A DNA stretch of 5,708 nt from Selenomonadaceae bacterium (GTDB taxonomy: Bacteria; Bacillota; Negativicutes; Selenomonadales; Selenomonadaceae), in NCBI GenBank assembly GCA_016286075.1, contig JAEERZ010000152.1:1-5708 (forward strand), given 5' to 3'. The position numbers were made by a program, and so were the translations under genes. A model generated the notes under the pieces. The model had not been told where the DNA came from, searched no databases, and saw only the letters and a list, made by a program, of their open reading frames with translations. Shown here piece by piece: positions 1 through 4,885 of this stretch. Each line of letters begins with the position of its first letter. Position 1 is the first letter of the stretch.

Positions 1-890
1 AAACGCTTTCCGTATTCTTCCATGGTCTCAAACCGAATCGGCGCGTCCACGCACCGCTCGATTTCCTTCGCCAGCAGCCGCGCGTCGTCGAGCTTCATAT
101 TCATGAGCATCGAGAGCGCGTCGCTCAAATGGGCGAAATATTGTTTGCGGAAGGTCTTGATGACCCCCGGCTCCATGGCGTAATCGAAGTTCGGGATCGA
201 CTGGCCGCCGTGCATCTCATTCTGGTTCGCCTGAATGGCGATGCAGGCCAGCGCCGCATAAGAGCGGATATCGTTCGGCTCCCGCAGGCAGCCGTGCCCG
301 GTGGAGAAGCCGCCCTTGAAAAGCTTCAACAGATCGATCTGGCAGCAGGTCTCGGTCAGCATATAGAAATCCATATCGTGGATATGGATATCGCCGTTGA
401 CATGCGCCGCCGCGATGTCCTTCGGAAGGATCCGATGGATGATGAAATACTTGGAACCCTCGGAGCCGTATTTGAGCATCGTGCCCATGGACGTGTCGGC
501 GTCGATGTTCGCGTTCTCGCGCTTCAGGTCGGCGTCGCGAGCGTTCTTGTAGGTCAGCTCGTCGTAGATGTCCATGAGGTCCACTTCGGCCTCGCGGATG
601 ATGGTATGCGCGGCCCGATACAAGATATAGGCCTTCGCAGTGGAAGCGTAATTATTCTTGATGAGGGCGCGCTCCACGGCGTCCTGGATATATTCGACGC
701 CCGGCGCTTTTTTGTCGGCGATGCTGCGAATGACGCTGCGCGTCAGCGCGTCCAGCTGCCGAGTGGAAAAGGTGGCGTCCGTGGACTCTAAATTTGCCTT
801 GCGAATCGCGTTCGATATCTTGCTTGCGTCAAACGGGACGACTTCGCCGTTCCGCTTCTTGATATTCTTAATGACGGGCGTAGGTGCCAT
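1..890 (-). CDS. nrdD: Anaerobic (class III) ribonucleoside-triphosphate reductase, N-terminal 296 residues, cut by the window edge
   Basis: The protein reduces ribonucleoside triphosphates to deoxyribonucleotides under anaerobic conditions, using a glycyl radical installed by the activase NrdG. Reading leftward from 890 there is an open frame to the window edge with no stop. Residues about 5-95 form an ATP-cone allosteric domain: the start VIKNIKKRNGEVVPFDASKI and the following AIRKAN are typical. The catalytic domain follows, with NGDIHIHDMDFY around 165-176, TETCCQIDL at 179-187 (its cysteines are candidates for the conserved active-site cysteine of the family), GHGCLREPND, and the signature HGGQSIPNFDYAM at 227-239. 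The radical glycine and the zinc-binding C-terminus lie outside the window, so completeness cannot be judged; full-length relatives are roughly 700 residues. The ATG at 890 is chosen because AAGGA sits about 9 nt upstream (minus strand) and the ATP cone begins right after it. Its own promoter with NrdR-like boxes lies at 953-1003. Family identity is very secure. Confidence 0.97.
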   Translation of the reverse strand, partial: MAPTPVIKNIKKRNGEVVPFDASKISNAIRKANLESTDATFSTRQLDALTRSVIRSIADKKAPGVEYIQDAVERALIKNNYASTAKAYILYRAAHTIIREAEVDLMDIYDELTYKNARDADLKRENANIDADTSMGTMLKYGSEGSKYFIIHRILPKDIAAAHVNGDIHIHDMDFYMLTETCCQIDLLKLFKGGFSTGHGCLREPNDIRSYAALACIAIQANQNEMHGGQSIPNFDYAMEPGVIKTFRKQYFAHLSDALSMLMNMKLDDARLLAKEIERCVDAPIRFETMEEYGKR

Positions 891-952
891 CTCGTCAATT
901 CCTTCTTTCGTAGCTTCTTGCGAGCTTTCGCCCGGTTCCGTGTCCGATTTCG

Positions 953-981
953 ATTATACAATATCTACCTTCCCTCGTCAA
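953..981 (-). promoter_or_regulatory. Sigma-A-type promoter of nrdD
   Basis: On the minus strand, TTGACG (976-981) and TATAAT (953-958) are separated by exactly 17 bp (959-975). This is a near-perfect housekeeping promoter, 5/6 and 6/6 matches to consensus. Transcription would begin near 946 and leave a leader of about 56 nt before the nrdD ATG at 890. The downstream NrdR-like box overlaps the -10 and spacer, and the second box sits just upstream of the -35, so a bound repressor would block polymerase. Confidence 0.85.
956..971 (-). promoter_or_regulatory. NrdR box 2 (degenerate, overlaps the nrdD -10)
   Basis: The 16-mer reads ATACAATATCTACCTT on the plus strand and matches the NrdR consensus at 11 of 16 positions, so it is weaker than box 1. 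Its spacing supports it: it lies 32 bp from box 1, about three helical turns, which is the usual spacing for tandem NrdR boxes. It overlaps the -10 hexamer and spacer. Part of the resemblance may come from the TATAAT element itself. Confidence 0.62.
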
Positions 982-987
982 GACAAA

Positions 988-1003
988 ACACAATATATAG
1001 TAA
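988..1003 (-). promoter_or_regulatory. NrdR box 1 (upstream, strong match)
   Basis: The 16-mer reads TTACTATATATTGTGT on the minus strand and matches the published NrdR consensus acaCwAtATaTwGtgt at 14 of 16 positions; on the plus strand, ACACAATATATAGTAA also matches 14. NrdR is the zinc-finger/ATP-cone repressor of ribonucleotide reductase genes and binds paired sites. This one lies immediately upstream of the -35 of the nrdD promoter. The palindromic core is seen directly; binding by NrdR is inferred from the family. Confidence 0.82.
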
Positions 1004-1016
1004 AATTTCCCTGTTT

Positions 1017-1092
1017 TTATCCACAAGATTTTGCCAAAAAACCGCCGTTCCCAGAAAGAAACGGCGGTTTTGCACAGAAAATCAGTGGATAA
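1017..1092. repeat. Nested inverted repeat enclosing the terminator, outer arms resemble DnaA boxes
   Basis: Outside the 12-bp terminator stem, two further pairs of arms are in register: GATTTT (1027-1032) with AAAATC (1078-1083), and TTATCCAC (1017-1024) with GTGGATAA (1085-1092). Together they could fold into one long interrupted hairpin of about 76 nt. The left outer arm extends to TTATCCACA (1017-1025), an exact match to the strong DnaA-box consensus. The right arm read on the minus strand is TTATCCACT, one mismatch. The pairing is seen directly; any role in DnaA binding or RNA stability is inference. Confidence 0.6.
1036..1071 (-). terminator. Intrinsic terminator downstream of the mscS-family gene
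   Basis: A 12-bp perfect stem (AAAACCGCCGTT at 1038-1049 with AACGGCGGTTTT at 1060-1071) encloses a 10-nt loop. Read on the minus strand, the stem is followed by a run of T (TTTTTT, 1041-1036), as expected for rho-independent termination of the leftward mscS transcript about 55 nt past its stop. On the plus strand there is a shorter T run, and no plus-strand gene ends here. Confidence 0.85.
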
Positions 1093-1111
1093 CAATTTTT
1101 CGGCTGTGAAT

Positions 1112-1134
1112 AGAGGGGATAATTTTATCCCTCT
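1112..1134 (-). repeat. Small hairpin over the stop codon of the mscS-family gene
   Basis: AGAGGGGATAA (1112-1122) and TTATCCCTCT (1125-1134) are complementary apart from one bulged G, giving up to 10 bp with a very tight loop (effectively about 8-9 bp with a 4-nt loop). It spans the TAA stop at 1127-1125 of the leftward gene. No T run follows, so it is not a terminator by itself. It may protect the mRNA 3' end, or it may be chance. Confidence 0.4.
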
Positions 1135-2213
1135 TCCTTCTCCATGCGAACGGTGCGAATCGGGAACGGAATTTCAATCCCTTCCTCGTCGTACCGCTTT
1201 TTCAGCGCCTTGATGAATTCATGGCGAATCAGGTACTGGCTTCTGAAGGACGTCGTATGGAGATTGACATTGAAAAGGATCGACGAATCGCCGAAGGTGT
1301 GAAAACGAACCGCCGGCGCAGTAGACGAACCTTCATCAATGTCGAGGGAAGGGTCGAGACGGGTCAGTATGTCCCGCGCCACCTCCAGCGTCACGCGCTC
1401 CACCATGTCGAGGTCGCTGTCGTAAGCGACGCCGACCGTCACGGTGAAAGCCACATCCATGACGCTGACGGACTGCATCCTGTCCGAAGCCATGTCATAG
1501 TTCGTGATGATGGCCGCCGCCAGCTTGTTGTTCGGCACGGTGATGATATTGTTCGTGACCGTATGGATCTTCGCATACCGCCACGTGATGTCGATGATTT
1601 GCCCTTCCGCGCCCCCTTCGAGCCGAATATTATCGCCGATGCGGACTTGCTTCGTCAGCAGGATATGAAGTCCCGCGAAAATGTTCGCCATTGTCTCTTG
1701 GAGGCCGAGGGCAATAGCCATGCCGCCGACGCCGAGAGCCGTAATCATCGGCGTAATGGATACGTCGAACTCGTCGAGTACGAGAATGATTCCGGTGATG
1801 TAAATGGTCGCGGTGACGAGATTCAGCAGCAGCGAGGTCGAGGCAGGGCTGCCTTCCGAGGCCATGCGAAGGCTGATGAATTGACCGATAGCCCGCTGGA
1901 GGAACGTCATGACCGTCCAGATCAGCACTGCAAAAAGCAGGTTCACCAACCTGCCCTGCGCGAAGGGCGGCAGCGATATCACACGGGTGGCCCAGTTCAA
2001 GCCCATCAGAAGGCCCCAGACAATCGGCAGCTTGCCGACTGAACGAAGCAACACCCCGAAAAACGTATCCTTTGCAACCCGTCCAATCTCGATCATCTTA
2101 CGAAGACGATAATGCACCGCCCACCCGATAAGCACGCCGACTATGACAAACGCGCAGGGCCGCAAGACTAAATCACAAAAAACCGTCCAAGTCCAAAATT
2201 CGACAGATAACAA
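1125..2213 (-). CDS. MscS-family small-conductance mechanosensitive channel, 362 aa
   Basis: This is an inner-membrane channel that opens under membrane tension to release solutes during hypo-osmotic shock. Hydrophobic segments lie near residues 14-34, 60-80, 88-112 and 128-147, followed by the pore helix TM3 near 153-186 with the Gly/Ala-rich GVGGMAIALGLQETMANIFAG. The beta domain follows at about 187-240 (VRIGDNIRLEG, EGQIIDITWR, IITVPNNKL, IITNY), collinear with E. coli MscS, then a cytoplasmic alpha/beta domain to the end. At 362 residues with about five membrane helices it is longer than MscS (286 residues, 3 helices) and closer in size and topology to YnaI-type channels. The start is TTG at 2213, chosen because a near-perfect Shine-Dalgarno GGAGGTGAT (2227-2219) lies just upstream with good spacing. 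The gene has its own probable promoter and a terminator, so it looks monocistronic. The family is certain; the subfamily is not. Confidence 0.95.
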   Translation of the reverse strand: MLSVEFWTWTVFCDLVLRPCAFVIVGVLIGWAVHYRLRKMIEIGRVAKDTFFGVLLRSVGKLPIVWGLLMGLNWATRVISLPPFAQGRLVNLLFAVLIWTVMTFLQRAIGQFISLRMASEGSPASTSLLLNLVTATIYITGIILVLDEFDVSITPMITALGVGGMAIALGLQETMANIFAGLHILLTKQVRIGDNIRLEGGAEGQIIDITWRYAKIHTVTNNIITVPNNKLAAAIITNYDMASDRMQSVSVMDVAFTVTVGVAYDSDLDMVERVTLEVARDILTRLDPSLDIDEGSSTAPAVRFHTFGDSSILFNVNLHTTSFRSQYLIRHEFIKALKKRYDEEGIEIPFPIRTVRMEKEEG

Positions 2214-2218
2214 ACTCT

Positions 2219-2227
2219 ATCACCTCC
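2219..2227 (-). promoter_or_regulatory. Strong ribosome binding site that fixes the TTG start of the mscS-family gene
   Basis: GGAGGTGAT on the minus strand is close to the full anti-Shine-Dalgarno complement. Its GGAGG core ends 9 nt before the TTG codon at 2213-2211. No ATG or GTG at similar spacing competes, so the non-ATG start is well supported. Confidence 0.8.
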
Positions 2228-2290
2228 GTGATTCATTTTTCTGCAAACATGTTTTTATCTCAATAAGGATGAAAAAACTTAACTGAAGGT

Positions 2291-2317
2291 AGTATAACAT
2301 ATTGCGCGCAGCAACAA
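2291..2317 (-). promoter_or_regulatory. Probable promoter of the mscS-family gene
   Basis: On the minus strand, TATACT (2291-2296) is a good -10. The best -35-like hexamer is TTGTTG (2312-2317), but the spacer is only 15 bp, shorter than ideal. Start of transcription would be near 2284, giving a leader of about 70 nt. It lies in the right place for the leftward gene, and no better candidate is seen there. Confidence 0.45.
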
Positions 2318-2461
2318 AAACTTTTTGCGCGAAACAAAAACAGACGGCATTCGAAAACGCCGCCCTATTTTCATGTCCATATTATAATGAAAGAAAAAAT
2401 ACACTTGAAATACAGAGGCGCACGAAGCAATGGAAATAATGGATTAAAATTAGAATTTCCA

Positions 2462-2490
2462 TTGAATCTACAGAAAGAGTTTGCTATAAT
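2462..2490 (+). promoter_or_regulatory. Extended -10 sigma-A promoter for the OmpH/lpxD cluster
   Basis: TTGAAT (2462-2467) and TATAAT (2485-2490) are separated by exactly 17 bp, and TGC directly precedes the -10, giving an extended -10 (TGnTATAAT). Transcription should start near 2497, about 52 nt before the ATG at 2549. This is the only clear promoter seen for the rightward genes in the window. Confidence 0.85.
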
Positions 2491-2506
2491 GTCGAGGACA
2501 TAAAAA

Positions 2507-2524
2507 TTCCGCGTCTTAGCGGGA
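2507..2524 (+). other. Small leader hairpin in the 5' UTR of the first OmpH gene
   Basis: TTCCGC (2507-2512) can pair with GCGGGA (2519-2524), with one G-U pair, around a 6-nt loop. It begins about 10 nt from the predicted transcript start and includes part of an upstream SD-like GGGAGG (2521-2526). The functional SD AAGGAG (2534-2539), 9 nt before the ATG, is left free. A 5' stabilising hairpin is possible; it is too small to claim regulation. Confidence 0.3.
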
Positions 2525-2548
2525 GGAACAAAAAAGGAGACAAGAACA

Positions 2549-3022
2549 ATGATTAAATTGGAGCAGAAACACATCAAGATTTTCAGCGTCGCTATCGCCG
2601 TGGTATTCGTCGGCAGCGTAGTCGCGTTGGCGCTCACACAGATGGGCGGCTTGACCGGCGGCACCGCTTCGGCGGCTTCCTCCAGCGTCGGCGTCGTCGA
2701 TTTCCGTCAGGTCATGGGACAGTCCACCGACCTGCAGGACGCGAACACAAAGATGCAGCTCGCCGTCGAGGAAGCGAAACAGGAATTCGAGTCGAAGTCT
2801 GCTGGCATGAGCGATGAAGAAAAGGGCAACCTGTACCAGCAGACGCAGGAAAAGCTCGCGCAGAAGCAGCAGTCCCTGATCGAGCCGATTCAGAAGAAGG
2901 TCGAGGCCGAGGTCAAGGCCGTCGCCGAGTCCAAGGGTCTGCAGGTCGTCATCGACAAGAGCGCTGTCGTTTACGGCGGCACGGACATCACCCAGGACGT
3001 CATCCGCAAGATGGCGAAATAA
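2549..3022 (+). CDS. OmpH/Skp-family periplasmic chaperone-like protein, 157 aa
   Basis: Skp/OmpH proteins are periplasmic trimers that hold unfolded outer-membrane proteins between coiled-coil tentacles. Here residues 1-10 are polar/basic, 11-29 are a hydrophobic helix, and TASAAS (39-44) offers a possible signal-peptidase cleavage after Ala42; an uncleaved anchor is also possible. The family's first beta strand follows (VGVVDFRQVM, 47-56), then a charged, Gln-rich coiled coil (about 62-128), and the C-terminal segment LQVVIDKSAVVYGGTDITQDVI (131-152), whose YGGTDIT motif is diagnostic of OmpH proteins in outer-membrane Firmicutes. Its length is close to E. coli Skp (161-residue precursor). 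The ATG is supported by AAGGAG at 2534-2539. It is the promoter-proximal gene of the cluster, followed by a hairpin at 3051-3083 that may limit transcription into the next genes. Confidence 0.93.
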   Translation: MIKLEQKHIKIFSVAIAVVFVGSVVALALTQMGGLTGGTASAASSSVGVVDFRQVMGQSTDLQDANTKMQLAVEEAKQEFESKSAGMSDEEKGNLYQQTQEKLAQKQQSLIEPIQKKVEAEVKAVAESKGLQVVIDKSAVVYGGTDITQDVIRKMAK

Positions 3023-3050
3023 TTATTCCCAAAACCAATAGTAATTTTTC

Positions 3051-3083
3051 GTACCGAGCACGCGTCAGCGGCTCGGTACTTTT
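3051..3083 (+). terminator. Hairpin with short T run between the first and second OmpH-like genes (possible partial terminator)
   Basis: GTACCGAGC (3051-3059) pairs perfectly with GCTCGGTAC (3071-3079). An inner CGC/GCG pair (3061-3063 with 3068-3070) extends the stem past a bulged A, leaving a GTCA tetraloop. The stem is followed by TTTTCT, a short T run. It looks like an intrinsic terminator, but no separate promoter is visible before the next gene, so read-through or attenuation within the operon is likely. Confidence 0.7.
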
Positions 3084-3112
3084 CTAGGGAAACAATGAAA
3101 GGAGCGGCGGAC

Positions 3113-4204
3113 ATGGGCGTTGCCGATGAGAAACAGTCCGCGGGCAATGCCCGCAAGCCGATTTTCGTCGGTCTTTTGTCGCTCGCCTTGCTTGGCGCCA
3201 TAGTCGGCGTCTGGCTCTGGCTGCATCCGGGGGACAAAGTTGATTCCCCGTCAGCCGTGGAAACGCCTGCGGTGGAGTCCGGCGTCGTCCGGCTTGGCGA
3301 AGTCTTGCGGAAGCATCCCGAGTATGGCACGCTGCTGCGTTTGCGCGGCGAGCACGCGCAGCTTTCGGAGTCGCTCGCGCGCGGAGAACGCCAGCTTCTC
3401 AAGATGACAGCGCCCGACGCCATCAAAAAACCTTTTGATGACGCCGTCGAACAGAAGAAAAAGCAGGTATTGATCAAGGAATACAGCGAGTTCATGGAAA
3501 AGCTCGCCGAAGCGGAAAAGACGAAGCGCGAGGAAACCCGCGCTCTTTACGATGCCGCACGGAACGAGATCAACGCCGCGTATTTCAACGAAATCTTCAA
3601 TACGCAGCTAAAGATTGACAACGCCGACATCATGCGCCTGTCCGACGAGACCGTGGCCGACCTGAAACGCCATCTGGAAAATCTCCAAAGAGAGCGGGGC
3701 CATCATCAATTCGAGCTGTACCAAAAATACGAGGCGGAAATCCGCGCATACAAGGAAGCCTTGGCGGCGGAACACGGCCTCTCCCTGGCGGCGCTGGAGC
3801 AGGAGACGGACGAACGCTTGCGCGCTGAGGAAATGCGGAAACGCAGCGAAGCGCAGGCACGCAACCTCGACGCGCTCCAGAAAAACATGCTGGACTCCGT
3901 GGAGCTTCGGATGCGCTTGACGGAACTGCGCACTGCCTTACGAGCGAAGGAGCAGGAAATCGCTGCGCTGGAAGACGGCCTGACGCTGGAATTGGCCGGA
4001 AAAGCGGCTAAACTCGCCGTGCTCCATCATCTTTCCATCGTCTATGCGTCGCCCATGACAGCAGGACTCCCGATTGCCGGCATCGGCACCGATCCCGTGG
4101 CGGGGCTTCGCGTCATCAGCGGTACGGCCATCGACCTGACGGAAGAATTGGCGCAGGAAATCGAAAAGGATAAGAAAACGGACAAACAATCCATCAAACA
4201 ATGA
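3113..4204 (+). CDS. Membrane-anchored coiled-coil protein with divergent OmpH-like ends, 363 aa
   Basis: A short basic N-terminus is followed by one hydrophobic helix (about 17-37, ending VWLWL) with no clear signal-peptidase site, so the protein probably stays anchored in the inner membrane with its body in the periplasm. After a Pro/Val-rich linker (42-56), GVVRLGEVLRKHPEY (57-71) resembles the first strand and helix of OmpH proteins. A very long Glu/Lys/Arg/Leu-rich helical region follows (about 75-300). The tail GLRVISGTAIDLTEELAQEI (331-350) loosely echoes the C-terminal YGGTDIT-type ending but lacks YGG. It is more than twice the length of Skp. The second ATG (3113) is preferred because AAAGGAG (3098-3104) is spaced 8 nt before it; the in-frame ATG at 3095 has no good SD. 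A gap of 26 nt leads to the next gene. It is probably a divergent Skp relative acting in envelope biogenesis, but the function is unknown and it could be a structural spacer protein. Confidence 0.85.
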   Translation: MGVADEKQSAGNARKPIFVGLLSLALLGAIVGVWLWLHPGDKVDSPSAVETPAVESGVVRLGEVLRKHPEYGTLLRLRGEHAQLSESLARGERQLLKMTAPDAIKKPFDDAVEQKKKQVLIKEYSEFMEKLAEAEKTKREETRALYDAARNEINAAYFNEIFNTQLKIDNADIMRLSDETVADLKRHLENLQRERGHHQFELYQKYEAEIRAYKEALAAEHGLSLAALEQETDERLRAEEMRKRSEAQARNLDALQKNMLDSVELRMRLTELRTALRAKEQEIAALEDGLTLELAGKAAKLAVLHHLSIVYASPMTAGLPIAGIGTDPVAGLRVISGTAIDLTEELAQEIEKDKKTDKQSIKQ

Positions 4205-4230
4205 ACACGACGAAATGAGGAATCAAATTG

Positions 4231-4875
4231 ATGAAGTTAAGCAAGCTGACGCGCGGCGTCTGCACGGCGTTGCTCCTCGCGGCGCCTATGTGGATCGCAG
4301 GCTGCTCGGAGAAGCAATCCGTCATCGGCTATTACAACGCAGACCGCATCGAGCGTGAAGCGGGGCAAATCAAGGCGCTTCAGGATGAAGCCACGACAAA
4401 GCTGAAAGAGAAACAGGCCGAGCTGGAAACAAAGATGAACGAAAAACAGGCCGCCCTGGAAGAGAATTTCAAGAAGAAGCAGGACGAGATCGCGGCGAAA
4501 TTCCAAACCAAGGAAGACGAGTTCAACCAAAAGGTGCAGGCGAATCCGCCGAAATCTCAGGAAGAGGCCGACCGCATCCAAGAGGAAGCAAACGAGCTTG
4601 GTCAGTCGCTCCAAAAGGAAGCAGAGGAGGACATGCAGAAGCTGCAGGCGGAGGCCTCTGCCGAGGCGCAGCGCATCCAGCAGGAAGCGCGTCTCCAGAT
4701 GCAGGGGCTCCAGGCGCAATACCAGACGCGCATGACGCAGAAGCTCGACGCAGCTGTTGATGAAATCGCCAAGGCGAAAAAGATCGACGTGGTACTGGAC
4801 AACAGTTCCTTCCAAAAATCGGTCATTTATGGCGGCGTCGATATAACGGAAGATTTGCTTGAAAAGCTGAAATGA
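4231..4875 (+). CDS. OmpH/Skp-like lipoprotein, 214 aa
   Basis: The N-terminus is a lipoprotein signal: basic MKLSKLTRG, a hydrophobic stretch (10-23), and the lipobox WIAGC with the lipidated Cys at residue 25. The next residue is Ser, not Asp, which under E. coli Lol rules favours outer-membrane sorting; whether the rule holds in this organism is unknown. The mature part begins with an OmpH-like strand ([11 protein letters not shown], 30-40), has a long coiled coil (about 45-180) rich in Gln, Glu and Lys with EKQAxLE-like repeats, and ends with DVVLDNSSF (186-194) and [12 protein letters not shown] (199-210), a clear family ending. The ATG at 4231 is preferred over the adjacent in-frame TTG at 4228 because GAGGA (4217-4221) is 9 nt before it. 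It lies 26 nt after the previous stop and 10 nt before lpxD, so it is almost certainly in the same operon. Confidence 0.9.
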   Translation: MKLSKLTRGVCTALLLAAPMWIAGCSEKQSVIGYYNADRIEREAGQIKALQDEATTKLKEKQAELETKMNEKQAALEENFKKKQDEIAAKFQTKEDEFNQKVQANPPKSQEEADRIQEEANELGQSLQKEAEEDMQKLQAEASAEAQRIQQEARLQMQGLQAQYQTRMTQKLDAAVDEIAKAKKIDVVLDNSSFQKSVIYGGVDITEDLLEKLK

Positions 4876-4885
4876 GGAAATGACG

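Larger units (their letters stand above)
2228..2548. other. Divergent intergenic region between the channel gene and the envelope cluster
   Basis: This AT-rich stretch of about 320 bp separates two divergently transcribed units. It holds the probable leftward promoter (2291-2317), the strong rightward promoter (2462-2490) and the leader of the first OmpH gene. A further TATAAT-like sequence near 2381-2388 has no convincing -35 on either strand. The heptamer TTGCGCG occurs twice (2302-2308 and 2325-2331), without a recognised meaning. I see no RNA gene or small protein gene here. Confidence 0.7.

Noticed and set aside
129..791. Long plus-strand open frame of about 220 codons opposite nrdD
   Set aside because: It lies entirely antisense to an unmistakable nrdD coding frame, its translation has no recognisable family, and it is explained by the codon bias of the opposite strand.
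1017..1133. Replication origin suggested by DnaA-box-like sequences
   Set aside because: Only one exact box and one near-match are present, there is no AT-rich unwinding repeat array, and dnaA/dnaN are not adjacent. A regulatory or chance explanation is more likely.
1221..2042. Plus-strand open frame of about 273 codons opposite the MscS gene
   Set aside because: The translation is rich in Arg, His and Asp with no domain pattern, and it is fully antisense to a clear MscS-family protein.
2345..2362. Possible terminator-like hairpin (CGGC...GCCG)
   Set aside because: Only four continuous base pairs before a mismatch, and it lies between divergent genes where no transcript is expected to end.
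2381..2388. TATAAT-like element in the divergent region
   Set aside because: No acceptable -35 hexamer at 16-18 bp on either strand; the better promoter for the OmpH gene is at 2462-2490.
3095..3112. Alternative upstream ATG start for the 363-aa coiled-coil protein
   Set aside because: It lacks a spaced Shine-Dalgarno, while the sequence just after it (AAAGGAG, 3098-3104) is an ideal site for the ATG at 3113.
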